Assembly (NCBI RefSeq): GCF_001311195.1
Contig: NZ_BBAJ01000010.1
Span: 1 to 52,120 of the forward strand
DNA: 52,120 nt
Reading direction: 5' to 3'
Source: Lacticaseibacillus camelliae DSM 22697 = JCM 13995
GTDB lineage: Bacteria > Bacillota > Bacilli > Lactobacillales > Lactobacillaceae
Of the stretch, positions 38,958 to 50,411 are shown one piece after another. The first letter of the stretch is position 1. Every line of letters starts with the position of its first letter. Position numbers and translations under genes: made by a program. Below the pieces are notes generated by a model. It did not search any database. It was not told where the DNA came from and worked only from the letters and a program-made list of their open reading frames with translations.

Positions 38958-39915
38958 ACGTGTCAAAGTCAGTATTCTGCTGGTGCTGCTCGCGGCCTGG
39001 CTGGGCGTGGCCGGCTACGGCTACACCCAAACCCGCCCCAGCAGCAGCAAGACCCAGCTCACCCGGGTCGTCATCGGCTACCAGAAAGCCGATCCCGCTG
39101 ACATTTCCCGTCAGCACGGTGAGTTAGCGAAGAAGATGAAGGCTGACGGCTACCAGGTCGTCTTCAAGGAGTTCCAGGACGGGGCCGCGCTCATGACCGC
39201 CTTAAAGTCCGGCAACATCAACTACGCACGGCTTGGTGACACCCCACCGGTCGTCAACCAGGCCAACGGACTCGACCTCGTCTACATCGGCGCCGGCGCC
39301 TCGAAAGAGTACGGGACCGGCGTGCTGGTCAAGAAAAATAGCGGCATCAACACCCTGGCCGACCTGAAAGGCAAGCGCATCGCCTACGCCAAGGGGACCG
39401 CGGCACAGTTCGCCATCATCCAAACGTTGGCCAAGGCCGGGCTATCCCTGAACGATGTCAAACTCGTCAACATGGACCAGGGCGCGGCCTCAGTCGCGTT
39501 TGCCAAGGGTAGCGTCGACGCTTGGGTCACCTGGGATCCTTACACCGCCACCGCGCAGGTGCAGCAAAACGCCAAGCTGTTGACCAATGCCAAGGGCCTG
39601 GCGAAAAACCGCGACTTTGTGGTTTCCACCCGCAGCTACGCCACCAAACACACGGCGATTTCCAAGGCGCTGATCAAGTACATGAGCCAGGACATGAAAT
39701 GGGCCCGCACCCATCACACTCAACTGATCAACATGCTGAGCAAGACGCTCAAGCTCTCGAAACCCATCATCAAGATGGACGTCGAGCGGCGCACCTACTC
39801 CATGACACCGGTCACCGACGACATCGTCAAGGAACAGCAAAAGATTGCCGACGTCTTTTATGAACAAGGCCTGATCAAAAAGAAGATCCAGGTCAAGGAC
39901 GCGCTGCTGAAATAA
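38947..39915 (+). CDS. SsuA/TauA-type substrate-binding protein without lipobox
   Basis: Solute-binding protein of the aliphatic sulfonate/nitrate family, presumably the capture subunit of the importer above. Features are VVIGYQKADPADISRQHGELAKKM, GDTPPVVNQANGLDLVYIGAGASKEYGTGVLV, LKGKRIAYAKGTAAQFAIIQTLAKAGLSLNDVKLVNM and SVDAWVTWDPYTA. The N-terminus is a signal or anchor helix (VSILLVLLAAWLGVAGYGYTQT) with no Cys, unusual for a Gram-positive binding protein, so it is anchored by the helix or released. 322 residues, intact. It overlaps the end of the ligase gene by 11 bases. Confidence 0.85.
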   Translation: MKSKRVKVSILLVLLAAWLGVAGYGYTQTRPSSSKTQLTRVVIGYQKADPADISRQHGELAKKMKADGYQVVFKEFQDGAALMTALKSGNINYARLGDTPPVVNQANGLDLVYIGAGASKEYGTGVLVKKNSGINTLADLKGKRIAYAKGTAAQFAIIQTLAKAGLSLNDVKLVNMDQGAASVAFAKGSVDAWVTWDPYTATAQVQQNAKLLTNAKGLAKNRDFVVSTRSYATKHTAISKALIKYMSQDMKWARTHHTQLINMLSKTLKLSKPIIKMDVERRTYSMTPVTDDIVKEQQKIADVFYEQGLIKKKIQVKDALLK

Positions 39916-39935
39916 CGCTCGCCCAACTGATGCAA

Positions 39936-39971
39936 AATGGCGGCGCCTCGCGATTGCGAGGCGCCGCCATT
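39936..39971. terminator. Very strong bidirectional terminator
   Basis: AATGGCGGCGCCTCGC/GCGAGGCGCCGCCATT, 16 perfect pairs, T-rich on both sides. Ends the importer operon and yacP. Confidence 0.92.
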
Positions 39972-39972
39972 G

Positions 39973-40528
39973 TTATTTATGGCCATTCTTTTTGTCTTCG
40001 GCTTCACGGCGCGTCAGTTTGCGCCGGGCGTGGTCGAGTTTTTTTCAGCTGGTCCTTGCTCCAGATTTGGTTACGCTTAGGCTCACGCATGATGAACGGG
40101 TCAGTGGAGTGATTAAACTCGCGCTCCGAGCGGCGAATCTCCTGGTAAAATTCGCGCGAGGAGATCCGCAGCGCCCCGCGAGAAAACACGGTCCACTGCT
40201 CCGCCTGATCCGAGGTCACCACCGACAACTGCACCAGCGGGCCATTCAGGTCGTTGGCCAGCCGCTCGATGTAGGAATCGGCAGTTTCGTCCTGCTGGGT
40301 GAACACCACTTTGAGGTTCCACTTCGAGTAGTTCTCACCGATGCCTGGTACGTACATGGCGTCAAACACCACGATCATGTCCGCATTTTCATGGGCGCGG
40401 TACTCCGCCAGAATGTCCAGCAGCCGGTCGCGCGCGGCGTCAAAGTGACCGGTAGCCTTGAGCTTGGCGAGCTCAGGCCAGTTGCCGATCACGTTGTACC
40501 CGTCCACGAGCAGCAGGTGCCGGCGCAT
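39973..40528 (-). CDS. NYN-domain ribonuclease-like protein YacP (frameshift)
   Basis: YacP/Rae1 family, an endoribonuclease associated with the ribosome in Bacillus. N-terminal LLVDGYNVIGNWPEL and acidic VVFDAMYVPG and VTSDQAEQ are the PIN-like NYN active-site parts. A T7 run at 40039-40045 shifts the end; the true tail KLDHARRKLTRREAED ends at a TAA at 39973. About 184 residues. Follows rlmB as in most Firmicutes. Confidence 0.9.
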
Positions 40529-41323
40529 CTACTTGCCTCCGCGGCTGGTAAAGCCTGATACATCAGGATCCCCGCCGCCACTGAAGCGTTGAGACTCTGC
40601 ACATGGCCCACCATCGGAATGGTCAGTGTCGCATCCATCAGCTTGGCCAGGCCCGCTGATGCCCTTGCCCTCGTTGCCAATCACCAAGGCGACCTTTCCC
40701 TTGGCGTTCCACTGCCGAAAGTCCTGGCCGTCCATTGCGGTGCCAAAGATCCACAGGCCGCGCTCCTTGAGCGTTTTGATGGTTTGCGCCAAGTTTGTGA
40801 CCCGAGCCACCGGGACGTGCTCGATTGCGCCGGTAGAGACCTTGGCGACTGTGCTGGTCAACCCGACCGCGCGGTGCTTGGGGATAATGATACCATCCAC
40901 GCCCACCGCATCGGCGGTGCGCAGGATCGACCCCAGGTTCTGCGGGTCCTCGAGATTGTCGAGAATCAAGAAAAACGGGTCGTGGCCTTCGGCGTGCGCG
41001 AACAGCTCATCAATGGTCGCATACGCATACGGGGCCATGGCCACCATCACGCCCTGGTGATTACCGCCATCCGTCAGCAGGTCCAGCTTAACTTTAGGCA
41101 CCTGCGAGACCAGAATCTTTTGCTTTTTGGCCTTTTCGACGATCACGCGCACGGGATCAGAATTGAGATCCTTTTGCACAAACAACTTGTTGATGGTCTT
41201 GTTCGACCCCTCGCGCAGTGCCTCTTCGACCGCGTGGCGGCCGAACACGAACTCGTCCTGGTGCGCCTCATCGGTCGGCTGATCGCGGCGCGGATCATTT
41301 TTCCGCGGGTTTGATTTGACCAT
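40529..41323 (-). CDS. rlmB: 23S rRNA (guanosine-2251-2'-O)-methyltransferase (two frameshifts)
   Basis: SPOUT-class rRNA methylase. N-terminal substrate-binding domain ([17 protein letters not shown]), then the SPOUT core [37 protein letters not shown] and, in another frame, [22 protein letters not shown], which form the SAM knot. Breaks are near 40660 and 40548. ATG 41323 follows AAGGAGG. About 264 residues. The start lies inside the end of mrnC. Confidence 0.92.
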   Translation of the reverse strand: MVKSNPRKNDPRRDQPTDEAHQDEFVFGRHAVEEALREGSNKTINKLFVQKDLNSDPVRVIVEKAKKQKILVSQVPKVKLDLLTDGGNHQGVMVAMAPYAYATIDELFAHAEGHDPFFLILDNLEDPQNLGSILRTADAVGVDGIIIPKHRAVGLTSTVAKVSTGAIEHVPVARVTNLAQTIKTLKERGLWIFGTAMDGQDFRQWNAKGKVALVIGNEGKGISGPGQADGCDTDHSDGGPCAESQRFSGGGDPDVSGFTSRGGK

Positions 41324-41723
41324 GGCCAGTGCCTCCTTCTTCAACGTAATCAATGCACCAAACCGCCAGCTGCTCAATGCGGTCGGCCTGCCCGGTTAGC
41401 TTCAGGTAGCCGAACAGCGCCTCAAAGCCGGTCGAAATACGGTAAGTCACCACGTCAGTGTGCTTGGCGTGCGTATAGCTTTTGGCGTTGCGCCCACGCT
41501 TGTAATAGTCCCATTCCGTCTCCGACAGCAGCGACTGCGCTTCCATGCCATCGATCAGCTTAGCCTGGGCCTTGGCCGACACGAAGGACTTCGCCGCCTT
41601 TTGCAACTGATTGGGCCGCACCAAACCGCGGTCCAGCAAGTGCTGGCGCACATAAACTTCCCACACGGCATCCCCCAGGTAAGCCAGGGCGATCCCGTTC
41701 AATTGTTTTGCATCTGCGCTCAT
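41295..41723 (-). CDS. mrnC: Mini-ribonuclease III
   Basis: Dimeric RNase III catalytic domain without a dsRNA-binding domain; matures 23S rRNA ends. [16 protein letters not shown] is the signature with the catalytic Asp, and [36 protein letters not shown] contains the second acidic residue. About 142 residues. ATG 41723 is preferred to the upstream GTG. It overlaps the cysS stop and the rlmB start. Intact. Confidence 0.92.
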   Translation of the reverse strand: MSADAKQLNGIALAYLGDAVWEVYVRQHLLDRGLVRPNQLQKAAKSFVSAKAQAKLIDGMEAQSLLSETEWDYYKRGRNAKSYTHAKHTDVVTYRISTGFEALFGYLKLTGQADRIEQLAVWCIDYVEEGGTGHGQIKPAEK

Positions 41724-43124
41724 TTGCGGCGCCACCTCGTTCCTTGTGCGGTATCTTCTAGTAAAATGCCCTGCGCTTGCAACTCATCGCGAATTTCGTC
41801 ACTCTTGGCAAAGTCCTTGGCCGCGCGCGCGTCATTGCGGGCTTTGATCAGCGCTTCGACGTCGGCATCCAGGAGGTCTTGCTTGAACGCGATCCCGAAA
41901 ATGGCCAGCCACGCGGCCTGCTTGGCCAACATGTGCTGAAGCGTCGTTTGGGCGACCGTATTGGCAGCCGCTGTTTCATTCATCAACTTGGCTAGCTCGT
42001 AAACCACGGCCAGCCCATTTTGCACGTTGATGTCGTCATCCATTGCCGCGACAAAATCATTTTCCAGCCCGTTCAGCTTGGCCTCCAGCGCGGCATCGGT
42101 GCCAGCCGCGGCATTTTTGAGCCGGTAGCTGACCGCATCGCGCGCGATTTTCAGCCGCTCCAAGTTGCGCTCGGCCTCTTTCAGCCCGGCCTCGGAGTAA
42201 CGAATCGGCCGCCGGTACTGCGTTGATGCCATCAAAAAGCGTAGGACCTGGGGGTCGACTGTCTTCACAATGTCATGCACCGTGATGAAGTTGCCCAGCG
42301 ACTTGCTCATTTTCTCGTCGTCTTCGCCAATGGTCACAAACCCGTTGTGCATCCAGTAATTAACGAACTTCTGACCGGTTTCGGCCTCGCTTTGGGCGAT
42401 CTCGTTTTCGTGGTGGGGAAATTCCAGGTCCTGACCGCCGCCGTGAATGTCAATGGTCTTGCCGAGCAGCGTCGTGGACATCACCGAGCATTCGATGTGC
42501 CAGCCCGGCCGCCCAGCCCCCCAGGGAGAATCCCAGGAGATCTCACCAGGCTTGGCCGCCTTCCACAGGGCAAAGTCGATGGGATCCTCCTTGCGTGCGG
42601 TTTCCTCATCGGCCACGTGCTGCGAGGCGCCCTGCTCCAGCTCATCGACTTTCTTGTTTGAGAGCTCCCCATAACGGGCAAATTTCCGCGCACGATAGTA
42701 GACGTCACCATCGGCTTCGTACGCGTACCCTTTTTTTTGATCAGTCTGCGACAAACGTGATGATCTCAGGAATCATCTCACTGGCGCGCGGGTGTGCCGT
42801 CGCCGGCTCGATGTTCAGCTTGGCCGTGTCTGCCATGTACGCGTCAATGAAGCGCTGCGCCAAAGCCAGCGGCGCCTCGCCGGTCTCGTGCGCGGCATTG
42901 ATGATCTTATCATCCACATCGGTGAAATTTGAGACGTAATCTACCTTGTAGCCGCGGTACTCAAAGTAGCGGCGGATCGTATCAAACGCGATCGCACTTC
43001 TGGCGTTCCCAATGTGGATGTAGTTGTATACCGTGGGGCCACAGACGTACATTTTGATCTCCCCTGGCACCAGCGGTTTAAACGGCTCTTTGTGCCGCGT
43101 TAATGTGTTGTAGAGCTGAAGCAT
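41720..43124 (-). CDS. cysS: Cysteinyl-tRNA synthetase (frameshift)
   Basis: Charges tRNA-Cys. Class I motifs are [22 protein letters not shown] (HIGH-type, with a zinc Cys) and KMSKSLGNF; other zinc ligands are in IECSVMS and HHENE. A T8 run at 42731-42738 splits the gene. ATG 43124 follows GGAAGGGG. Joined length of about 468 residues is normal. Confidence 0.96.
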
Positions 43125-43148
43125 AAAATGGCCCCTTCCTTTAGTCGC

Positions 43149-43177
43149 GCTCAAGCCAGCGCTGCGCTCGCTTGAGC
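43149..43177 (-). promoter_or_regulatory. Hairpin in the cysS leader
   Basis: GCTCAAGC/GCTTGAGC arms, eight perfect pairs, lie just before the cysS ribosome site. There is no T tract, and no T-box core. Role unknown. Confidence 0.4.
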
Positions 43178-43213
43178 AGCCTTCTTTATTCTACGCGATA
43201 AACCTTGGTGTGA

Positions 43214-44980
43214 CTAGCTTGCCGCCAGCGCCTGGAGAAAGACTTTGCCGTATTTTTTTTCAGCTTAGCCTCGCCGACCCCTTTCACGTTGAGCATTTGG
43301 GCCTCGTCCTGCGGCTGAAGCAGAGCCAACTGCCGCAGTGTGTCATCGGAAAAAAATGACGTAAGGCGGTACGCCTTGCTTCTGCGCCAACTCGTAACGC
43401 AGTGCCCGCAGTTTCTGGAACAGGTCGTCATCCACGGCGACGCTCGCCCGCGCCTTCACTGCCTGCTTGCGCGAGACTTTGGCGCCGCCGCGCAGCACAT
43501 CGGCACCGAGCTGGGTGACCCCGAGCGTCGGATACTGGCCGCCTTGCGCTTCCAGGTACCCGCCTGCGGTCAGAAAGTCGATAAAACTGGCAATGTCCTT
43601 TTTGCGCATGCTGGCCATCAGCCCGTACGTGGACAACTCGGCAAAGCCAAACTGCCGGATGCGCTGATTGTTCGAGCCAGCCAGAACGTCGGTGACCATG
43701 CCCTTACCAAAACGGCCGTGCAGCCGCACGACACAGGACAGGACTTTTTGTGCGGACTCGGTGACGTCCACCGCCTCGCGCGTGTCCAAACAGTTCGAAC
43801 AGCGCCCGCACGGCTCAGAGGCCTGACCGAAGTAGCGGAGGATGAACTGCTGCAGGCAATCACCGGTGTTGGCATACTGGTTCATCACCTGGAGTTTGCG
43901 GTACTCATTTTGCTTATAGTCTTCGTCGCCGTCACTTTGATCGATGAAAAATCGGCGAATGCCCAAGTCGTTGGGCGCGTATAGCAGAATGGCCTCAGAG
44001 TCCAGGCCGTCACGACCGGCTCGCCCGGCCTCCTGATAGTAGGATTCCAAGTCGCCAGGCACCTGCGCGTGGATCACAAAACGCACGTTGCTCTTGTCGA
44101 TGCCCATCCCAAACGCGTTCGTTGCGACCATCACCAGCTTGCGGTCAAACAGAAAATCCTCCTGATTGTCGTTGCGCTCAGTTTCCGGCATGCCCGCATG
44201 GTACTTGGCCACGCTGATGCCGTGGCGGTCCAATAGCAGGTACAGCCGCTCGACCTCCTTGCGCGTGGCGCAGTAAACAATGCCGCTTTGGTCCTTATTC
44301 AGTTTCAGATAATCGAGCAGGTAAGCGTCCTTATCCTGCCCCTTGACCACCTGAAAACTGAGATTGGGCCGCGCAAACCCGGTGTTGATGAACCCGGCCG
44401 GTGGAATGCTCAGTCGCTGGCCAATATCTTCTGCGACGCGGGTCGTGGCTGTGGCCGTCAGCGCGATCACCGTGGGGTGTGACGGCAGCTCCTGCGCGAT
44501 ACGCGTCAGTTCCAGGTAGCTGGGGCGGAAAGCGTGACCCCATTGCGAAATGCAGTGCGCCTCGTCCACCGCCAGCAGGTCGATCCGCAGCCCGCCCAGC
44601 TCCTGCAAAAAGCCGCTGAGCTCGAGCCGTTCCGGTGCCACGTAGAGCAGCTTGTACTCCCCGCGCCCCGCAAGGTCTAACCGGTAATCCGCCTCGCGCG
44701 GATCGACAGTCGAGTTGATGTAAGTGGCCGGGATCCCGTTTGCGTTCAGCGCGTCGACCTGGTCCTTCATCAGCGCAATCAGCGGCGACACCACCACCGT
44801 GAGGCCGTCTTGCAGCAGCGCCGGGATCTGGTAACACAGCGACTTGCCCCCACCTGTCGGCATAATCACGAGCGTGTTTTCATGGTTGAGCACCCGCTTG
44901 ATCGCGCGGCCTTGGCCCGGGCGAAAGTCGTCATACCCGAATTTTTCTTTTAAAATGCTTTGCGGAGTTGCCGCTGCCAT
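43214..44980 (-). CDS. recQ: RecQ-type ATP-dependent DNA helicase (two frameshifts)
   Basis: 3'-5' helicase for recombination and fork repair. Walker A MPTGGGKSLCYQIPAL, DEAHCISQWGHAFR, the helicase C-terminal half ending QEAGRAGRDGL, a zinc-binding domain (QFILRYFGQASEPCGRCSNC), a winged helix and a C-terminal HRDC domain (FQKLRALRYELAQKQGVPPYVIF, NVKGVGEAKLKKYGKVFL). Shifts are in the A7 run at 43350-43356 and the T8 run at 43253-43260. The true stop is the TAG at 43214-43216. About 588 residues. Confidence 0.95.
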
Positions 44981-45007
44981 GGTCCATCCCCCTGTTCGTA
45001 TCTCACC

Positions 45008-45036
45008 ATTTTACCCGTGAAAAGTGGCCCTGTACA
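45008..45036 (-). promoter_or_regulatory. Promoter of recQ
   Basis: TGTACA (45031-45036), 17-bp spacer, TAAAAT (45008-45013) on the minus strand. Confidence 0.5.
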
Positions 45037-45060
45037 CCTGACAGATTCCGTCATTGCACG

Positions 45061-45090
45061 CAAAAACCGCTCACCCGTGGGCAAGCGGCA
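45061..45090 (-). terminator. Terminator of gltX
   Basis: CCGCT/AGCGG with an inner CCC/GGG stem, followed by TTTTT on the minus strand. Confidence 0.85.
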
Positions 45091-45100
45091 AAGCCAAAAC

Positions 45101-46658
<1,558 letters not shown>

Positions 46659-46700
46659 CTAGTGTACCACAAGGCGCAGGGCCTTTCAGTGCACCAACTT

Positions 46701-46725
46701 AAAAAGCCCGCGCCAGGCGGACTTT
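46701..46725 (-). terminator. Terminator of yacL
   Basis: AAAGTCCGC/GCGGGCTTT hairpin followed by TT on the minus strand. Confidence 0.8.
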
Positions 46726-46729
46726 CAGT

Positions 46730-47895
46730 TTACTTTTTGCCCTTACCATTCTTAGAGCCAGACTTCGCCTCGTGCTTTTCATCCTCAGCTTTCAGCGACT
46801 GCTGCTGATGGGCAGGTTTAGCAAAAATCATCCGGCCGGCAGCGGTCTGAATGGCCGAGGTCACGATGACCTCCAGCGGCTTATTCATGAAGTACTGGCC
46901 GTCCTCAACGACGACCATCGTGCCGTCCTCTAGATAGGCGACCCCTTGCTGACGCTCAGTGCCTGACTTGATGACAGTGACGGTCATGCCTTCACCAGGA
47001 ATTAAGTCGGGTTTCAAGGCGTTAGCCAGCTCGTTAATATTGAACACTGGCACATTCTGGAACTGGGCAACCTTGTTCAGGTTGAAGTCGTTGGTGACGA
47101 CCACCCCGTCCAGCATTTTGGCCAGCTTCAACAGCTTCGAATCGACTTCGGTCATGTCCTCAAAATCCCCGTCGTACATCTCGACGTTGATCTCAGGATC
47201 TTCCTTCATCGAGTTAATGATGTCCAGGCCGCGCCGGCCGCGGCCGCGCTTTAACGCGTCGGCGGAGTCGGAGATCAGCTGCAGCTCGTGCACAACGAAG
47301 GTCGGCACCAGCAACGTGCCTTCCAAAAAGCCCGTCTTGGCAATGGCCTGCACCCGACCGTCGATGATGACCGAGGTGTCAAGGAGCTTATACTTGTGAA
47401 AGTTTTCCCCGGCCTTGCGATCCAGTACGGACTGACTGTTGTCATCCGGCTTTCTGTCCCGGTTGCGCACACCGAACAACCGGCGCCATTCCTCACGACG
47501 CGTCGTGCCGATGCGAAACCCGAAGTAGCCGAAAATCAGCATCAAAATCAGCGGCAGGATGGTGCCCAGAGGCGCAGGAAGTCTGGAAAAGAAAAGCGAA
47601 ATAATGGCTGCAAACACGAGGCCAATGATGGTACCTAAACTGCCAAACAACAGGAACGATGGTGACTTTGCGTTCATGGCTTTCTCGGCTTGGTCAAGCT
47701 TGCGCAGAATCCAGCCGGAAAGCAGCTCAGAGAGCATCAAGAACACAACAATGCCAATCAAACTGTCAACAATGACATTATTCAACCACGCGATCTGATC
47801 GAGCTTGACCAGCCCCCACAGCAGTGGCATTACGCTGGCCCCAACGCCGATCCCGATCAACGCGAACAGAATGTTGATTACACGTTTTTTTTCAT
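46730..47895 (-). CDS. PIN/TRAM-domain membrane protein YacL (frameshift)
   Basis: YacL family: four membrane helices (about 10-120), then a PIN nuclease-like domain (KLLDTSVIIDGRVQAIAKTGFL, VVVTNDFNLNKVAQF) and a C-terminal TRAM domain (GVAYLEDGTMVVVEDGQYFMNKPLEVIVTSAIQTAAGRMIFAK). The run of eight bases at 47885-47892 splits off the start MKK. About 387 residues. Starts 18 bases after radA with AAAGGAGG. Biochemical role not settled. Confidence 0.9.
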
Positions 47896-47913
47896 ATCGT
47901 TCCTCCTTTCTTT

Positions 47914-49290
47914 TTATTTTATAAACACGCGGTCCAGCGCGTCAGCAACGCTCGCCACACCGATTACTTTGATTTTATCACGCGTCGGCAGCCCCTGCAG
48001 GTTATTCTTCGGGATAAAAATCCGTTTGAACCCGAGTTTGGCAGCCTCCTTAATGCGATCCTCGATGCGGTTCACGCGCCGCACCTCGCCAGTCAGCCCA
48101 ATCTCCCCGACGAAACAATCAGTGGGTAAAATCTCGCTGTCCCGGTACGAGCTGGCGATTGCCATGGCCATGGCCAAATCGATGGCCGGCTCGTCCAGCC
48201 GCACCCCGCCGGTCGCCTTCAGGTAGGCGTCCTGATTCTGGAGCATTAAATTGGCCCGCTTTTCCAGCACTGCAATGATCAGCGACACCCGGTTGTGATC
48301 CAGGCCGCTGCTCGTCCGCTTGGCGTTGCCATACATGGTTGGCGTCATCAGTGCCTGAATCTCTACCAAGATCGGCCGGGTGCTTCCATCGACACCACCA
48401 CGGCCGAGCCCGTTGCGTTGGGCAGCCGTTCGTCCAAGAACAGCTCCGAAGGTTGGCAACTTCCTCCAGCCCGTCTTGGTGCATCTCGAAAATGCCGATC
48501 TCGTTGGTGGACCCGTAACGGTTTTTCACCGAGCGGATCATCCGGTAAGTGTGATGCATGTCGCCTTCAAAGTACAGCACCGTGTCTACCATGTGCTCAA
48601 GGATCTTGGGCCCGGCGATCGCGCCTTCCTTAGTGACATGGCCGACGATGAAAATGGTAATCTGCTCGGTCTTTGCAATCTTCATCAGCTCTGCCGTCAC
48701 CTCGCGGATCTGGCTGACTGAGCCGACTGCCGAATTCATCTCGGGAACGTTCATGGTTTGCACGGAATCAATGATGACGTAATCCGGCTGCATGTCGTCT
48801 ATTGCCTGGGAAATACTTGGCATGTCCGTTTCCGGATACAGGTACATGCCTGAATTACCCACGCCCAGCCGCGTCGCGCGCAGCTTGATCTGGGCGGCAC
48901 TTTCCTCCCCGGAAACGTATAACACCTTGGCGCCTTTGCTGGCAAGATGACCAGAGACCTGAGTCAGCAGCGTCGACTTGCCAATGCCAGGATCGCCGCC
49001 GATCAGAATCAATGACCCAGGCACGATGCCACCGCCCAGCACGCGGTCGAGTTCCCCGAGATCTGTTTTGACTCGCGGCTCTTTCTGCATCGACACTGCG
49101 CTCATCAGCATCGGCTTGACCTTGTCACCCGCACTGGTCCGGCGCGGCGTCGCGGCGGCCTTCGCCGGTGTCTGACTTTGGGTTTCTTCCACTAAAGAGT
49201 TCCAGGCCCCGCAATTAGGCAACGGCCAAGAAAGGTGGCTGAAATGTAACCGCAGTTCTGGCACACGTACTGAGTTTTAACTTTGGCCAT
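47914..49290 (-). CDS. radA: DNA repair protein RadA (two frameshifts)
   Basis: Branch-migration ATPase of recombination. N-terminal C4 zinc finger (YVCQNCGY and, in another frame, NCGAW), RecA-like core with Walker [13 protein letters not shown] and the RadA-specific KNRYGSTNE, and a C-terminal Lon-like domain ([31 protein letters not shown]). Shifts are near 49222 and 48452. The start at 49290 follows AGAAGG. About 458 residues. Confidence 0.95.
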
Positions 49291-49322
49291 GGGCCGCCTT
49301 CTTCCTATTCTTTGTGAGCCGC

Positions 49323-49862
49323 TTATCGCCCAGTCGACCCAAACCCGGCAATTCGCTTAGCGCCGGTGCCGGTGTCCCCATCGGCAAGCAAATACGGCAT
49401 GAATATGCCTTGGCCGATGCGCTCTCCTTGCTCGATCACGACGTCGCGCGGAGAAAAATTCACCATCTGGATAAAAATTTCGCCCTCGTTGTCGGGATTC
49501 CCGTAATAGTCCGCATCAATCACGCCGATCCCGTTGGGAATCACCAGTCCGCGCTTCAGCGGATTGCTGGAGCGATTGGCCAGGATCAACACCTCATTGG
49601 GCTGCATGTAAGCCTTAACGCCAGTCGGCACGAGCAGGGGCTTCAGAATCTTGCCTGCCCGCTGCAAGTCACTATCCGTCAGCGGATGCTCGTTTTTGAT
49701 CAGCCGAAACAGTCGAATAAAGTCGTAGCGCCAAATGCTTTTCAGCACAAAGTCTTCACGCGCGAAAAAGTCGTACCCCGCCGCGTTTTTTGTCTGCCGT
49801 GCGGGCAACTTGACCCCGGCATTTTGGTAGGCTGAAACAATCTCAAATCCTCGAGTGCGCAT
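49323..49862 (-). CDS. dut: dUTP diphosphatase
   Basis: Cleaves dUTP to dUMP, keeping uracil out of DNA. The five trimeric dUTPase motifs can be followed: AGYDFFAREDF, ANRSSNPLKRGL, GVIDADYYGNP, QGERIGQGIF and the C-terminal Gly-rich AGFGSTGR. 179 residues. ATG 49862 follows GGAGG. Intact; heads dut-radA-yacL. An extended -10 (TGGTATGAT, minus strand, near 49890-49900) lies upstream. Confidence 0.93.
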   Translation of the reverse strand: MRTRGFEIVSAYQNAGVKLPARQTKNAAGYDFFAREDFVLKSIWRYDFIRLFRLIKNEHPLTDSDLQRAGKILKPLLVPTGVKAYMQPNEVLILANRSSNPLKRGLVIPNGIGVIDADYYGNPDNEGEIFIQMVNFSPRDVVIEQGERIGQGIFMPYLLADGDTGTGAKRIAGFGSTGR

Positions 49863-49936
49863 AGTCCCCTCCATTTTTTCAGTGTGAATCTATCATACCA
49901 CCTTACGTCGCCTCGGCGGCTTTTTGAAGCGGTTTC

Positions 49937-49965
49937 TTGGCTTAATCCTAAGGAATTGATATAAT
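49937..49965 (+). promoter_or_regulatory. Promoter of the GNAT gene
   Basis: TTGGCT (49937-49942), 17-bp spacer, TATAAT (49960-49965) with a TG extension. Confidence 0.65.
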
Positions 49966-49992
49966 TATTGTCATTAAGAGAGGAGTGGCAAA

Positions 49993-50283
49993 ATGGCGTT
50001 TCAACATGAACCAGGCCGGTATTTCATGAACGACGAAAACGGCAAACTGATTGCTGAAGTCACTTACCAGGAGATTGACGATGGCCAGAACTTCGTGATC
50101 GACCACACCTTTGTGGATCCGGTGCTGCGCGGCCAAGGCATCGCCGGTAAGCTCGTGCGGGCGGTCGTCGACGAGGCGCGGGCCACAGGCAAGAAAATTG
50201 AACCCCTGTGCACCTTTGCCCGCCACGAGTTCGCCACCAAAGAGGCGTACGCTGACGTCCTGCGCCCCACCCCGACAGATTGA
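49993..50283 (+). CDS. Small GNAT-family N-acetyltransferase, YjdJ type
   Basis: Ninety-six residues with a minimal GNAT fold. The acetyl-CoA loop is VDPVLRGQGIAGKLVRAVVDEAR (R-G-Q-G-x-A/G). This compact type, often called YjdJ or DUF-class GCN5-like, has unknown substrates. AGAGGAG precedes the ATG at 49993. Intact, single gene between its own promoter and terminator. Confidence 0.88.
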   Translation: MAFQHEPGRYFMNDENGKLIAEVTYQEIDDGQNFVIDHTFVDPVLRGQGIAGKLVRAVVDEARATGKKIEPLCTFARHEFATKEAYADVLRPTPTD

Positions 50284-50284
50284 T

Positions 50285-50317
50285 CAGGTCGACCGCTGCG
50301 GTGGTCGGCCTTTTCTT
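50285..50317 (+). terminator. Terminator after the GNAT gene
   Basis: AGGTCGACC/GGTCGGCC-like stem followed by TTTTCTT. Confidence 0.7.
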
Positions 50318-50328
50318 GAGTGCCCCTC

Positions 50329-50357
50329 TTCAAACTGTGAGGGCGTTATGCTAAAAT
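50329..50357 (+). promoter_or_regulatory. Promoter of pepC
   Basis: TTCAAA (50329-50334), 17-bp spacer, TAAAAT (50352-50357). Confidence 0.5.
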
Positions 50358-50411
50358 GTGGAAGTCTGTTAATATTTCATCATTTTCTAATGAAAAAGGA
50401 GTGAAGTGCAT

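Noticed and set aside
43149-43177. T-box upstream of cysS
   Set aside because: No AGGGUGGNACCGCG core or specifier loop in the short leader.
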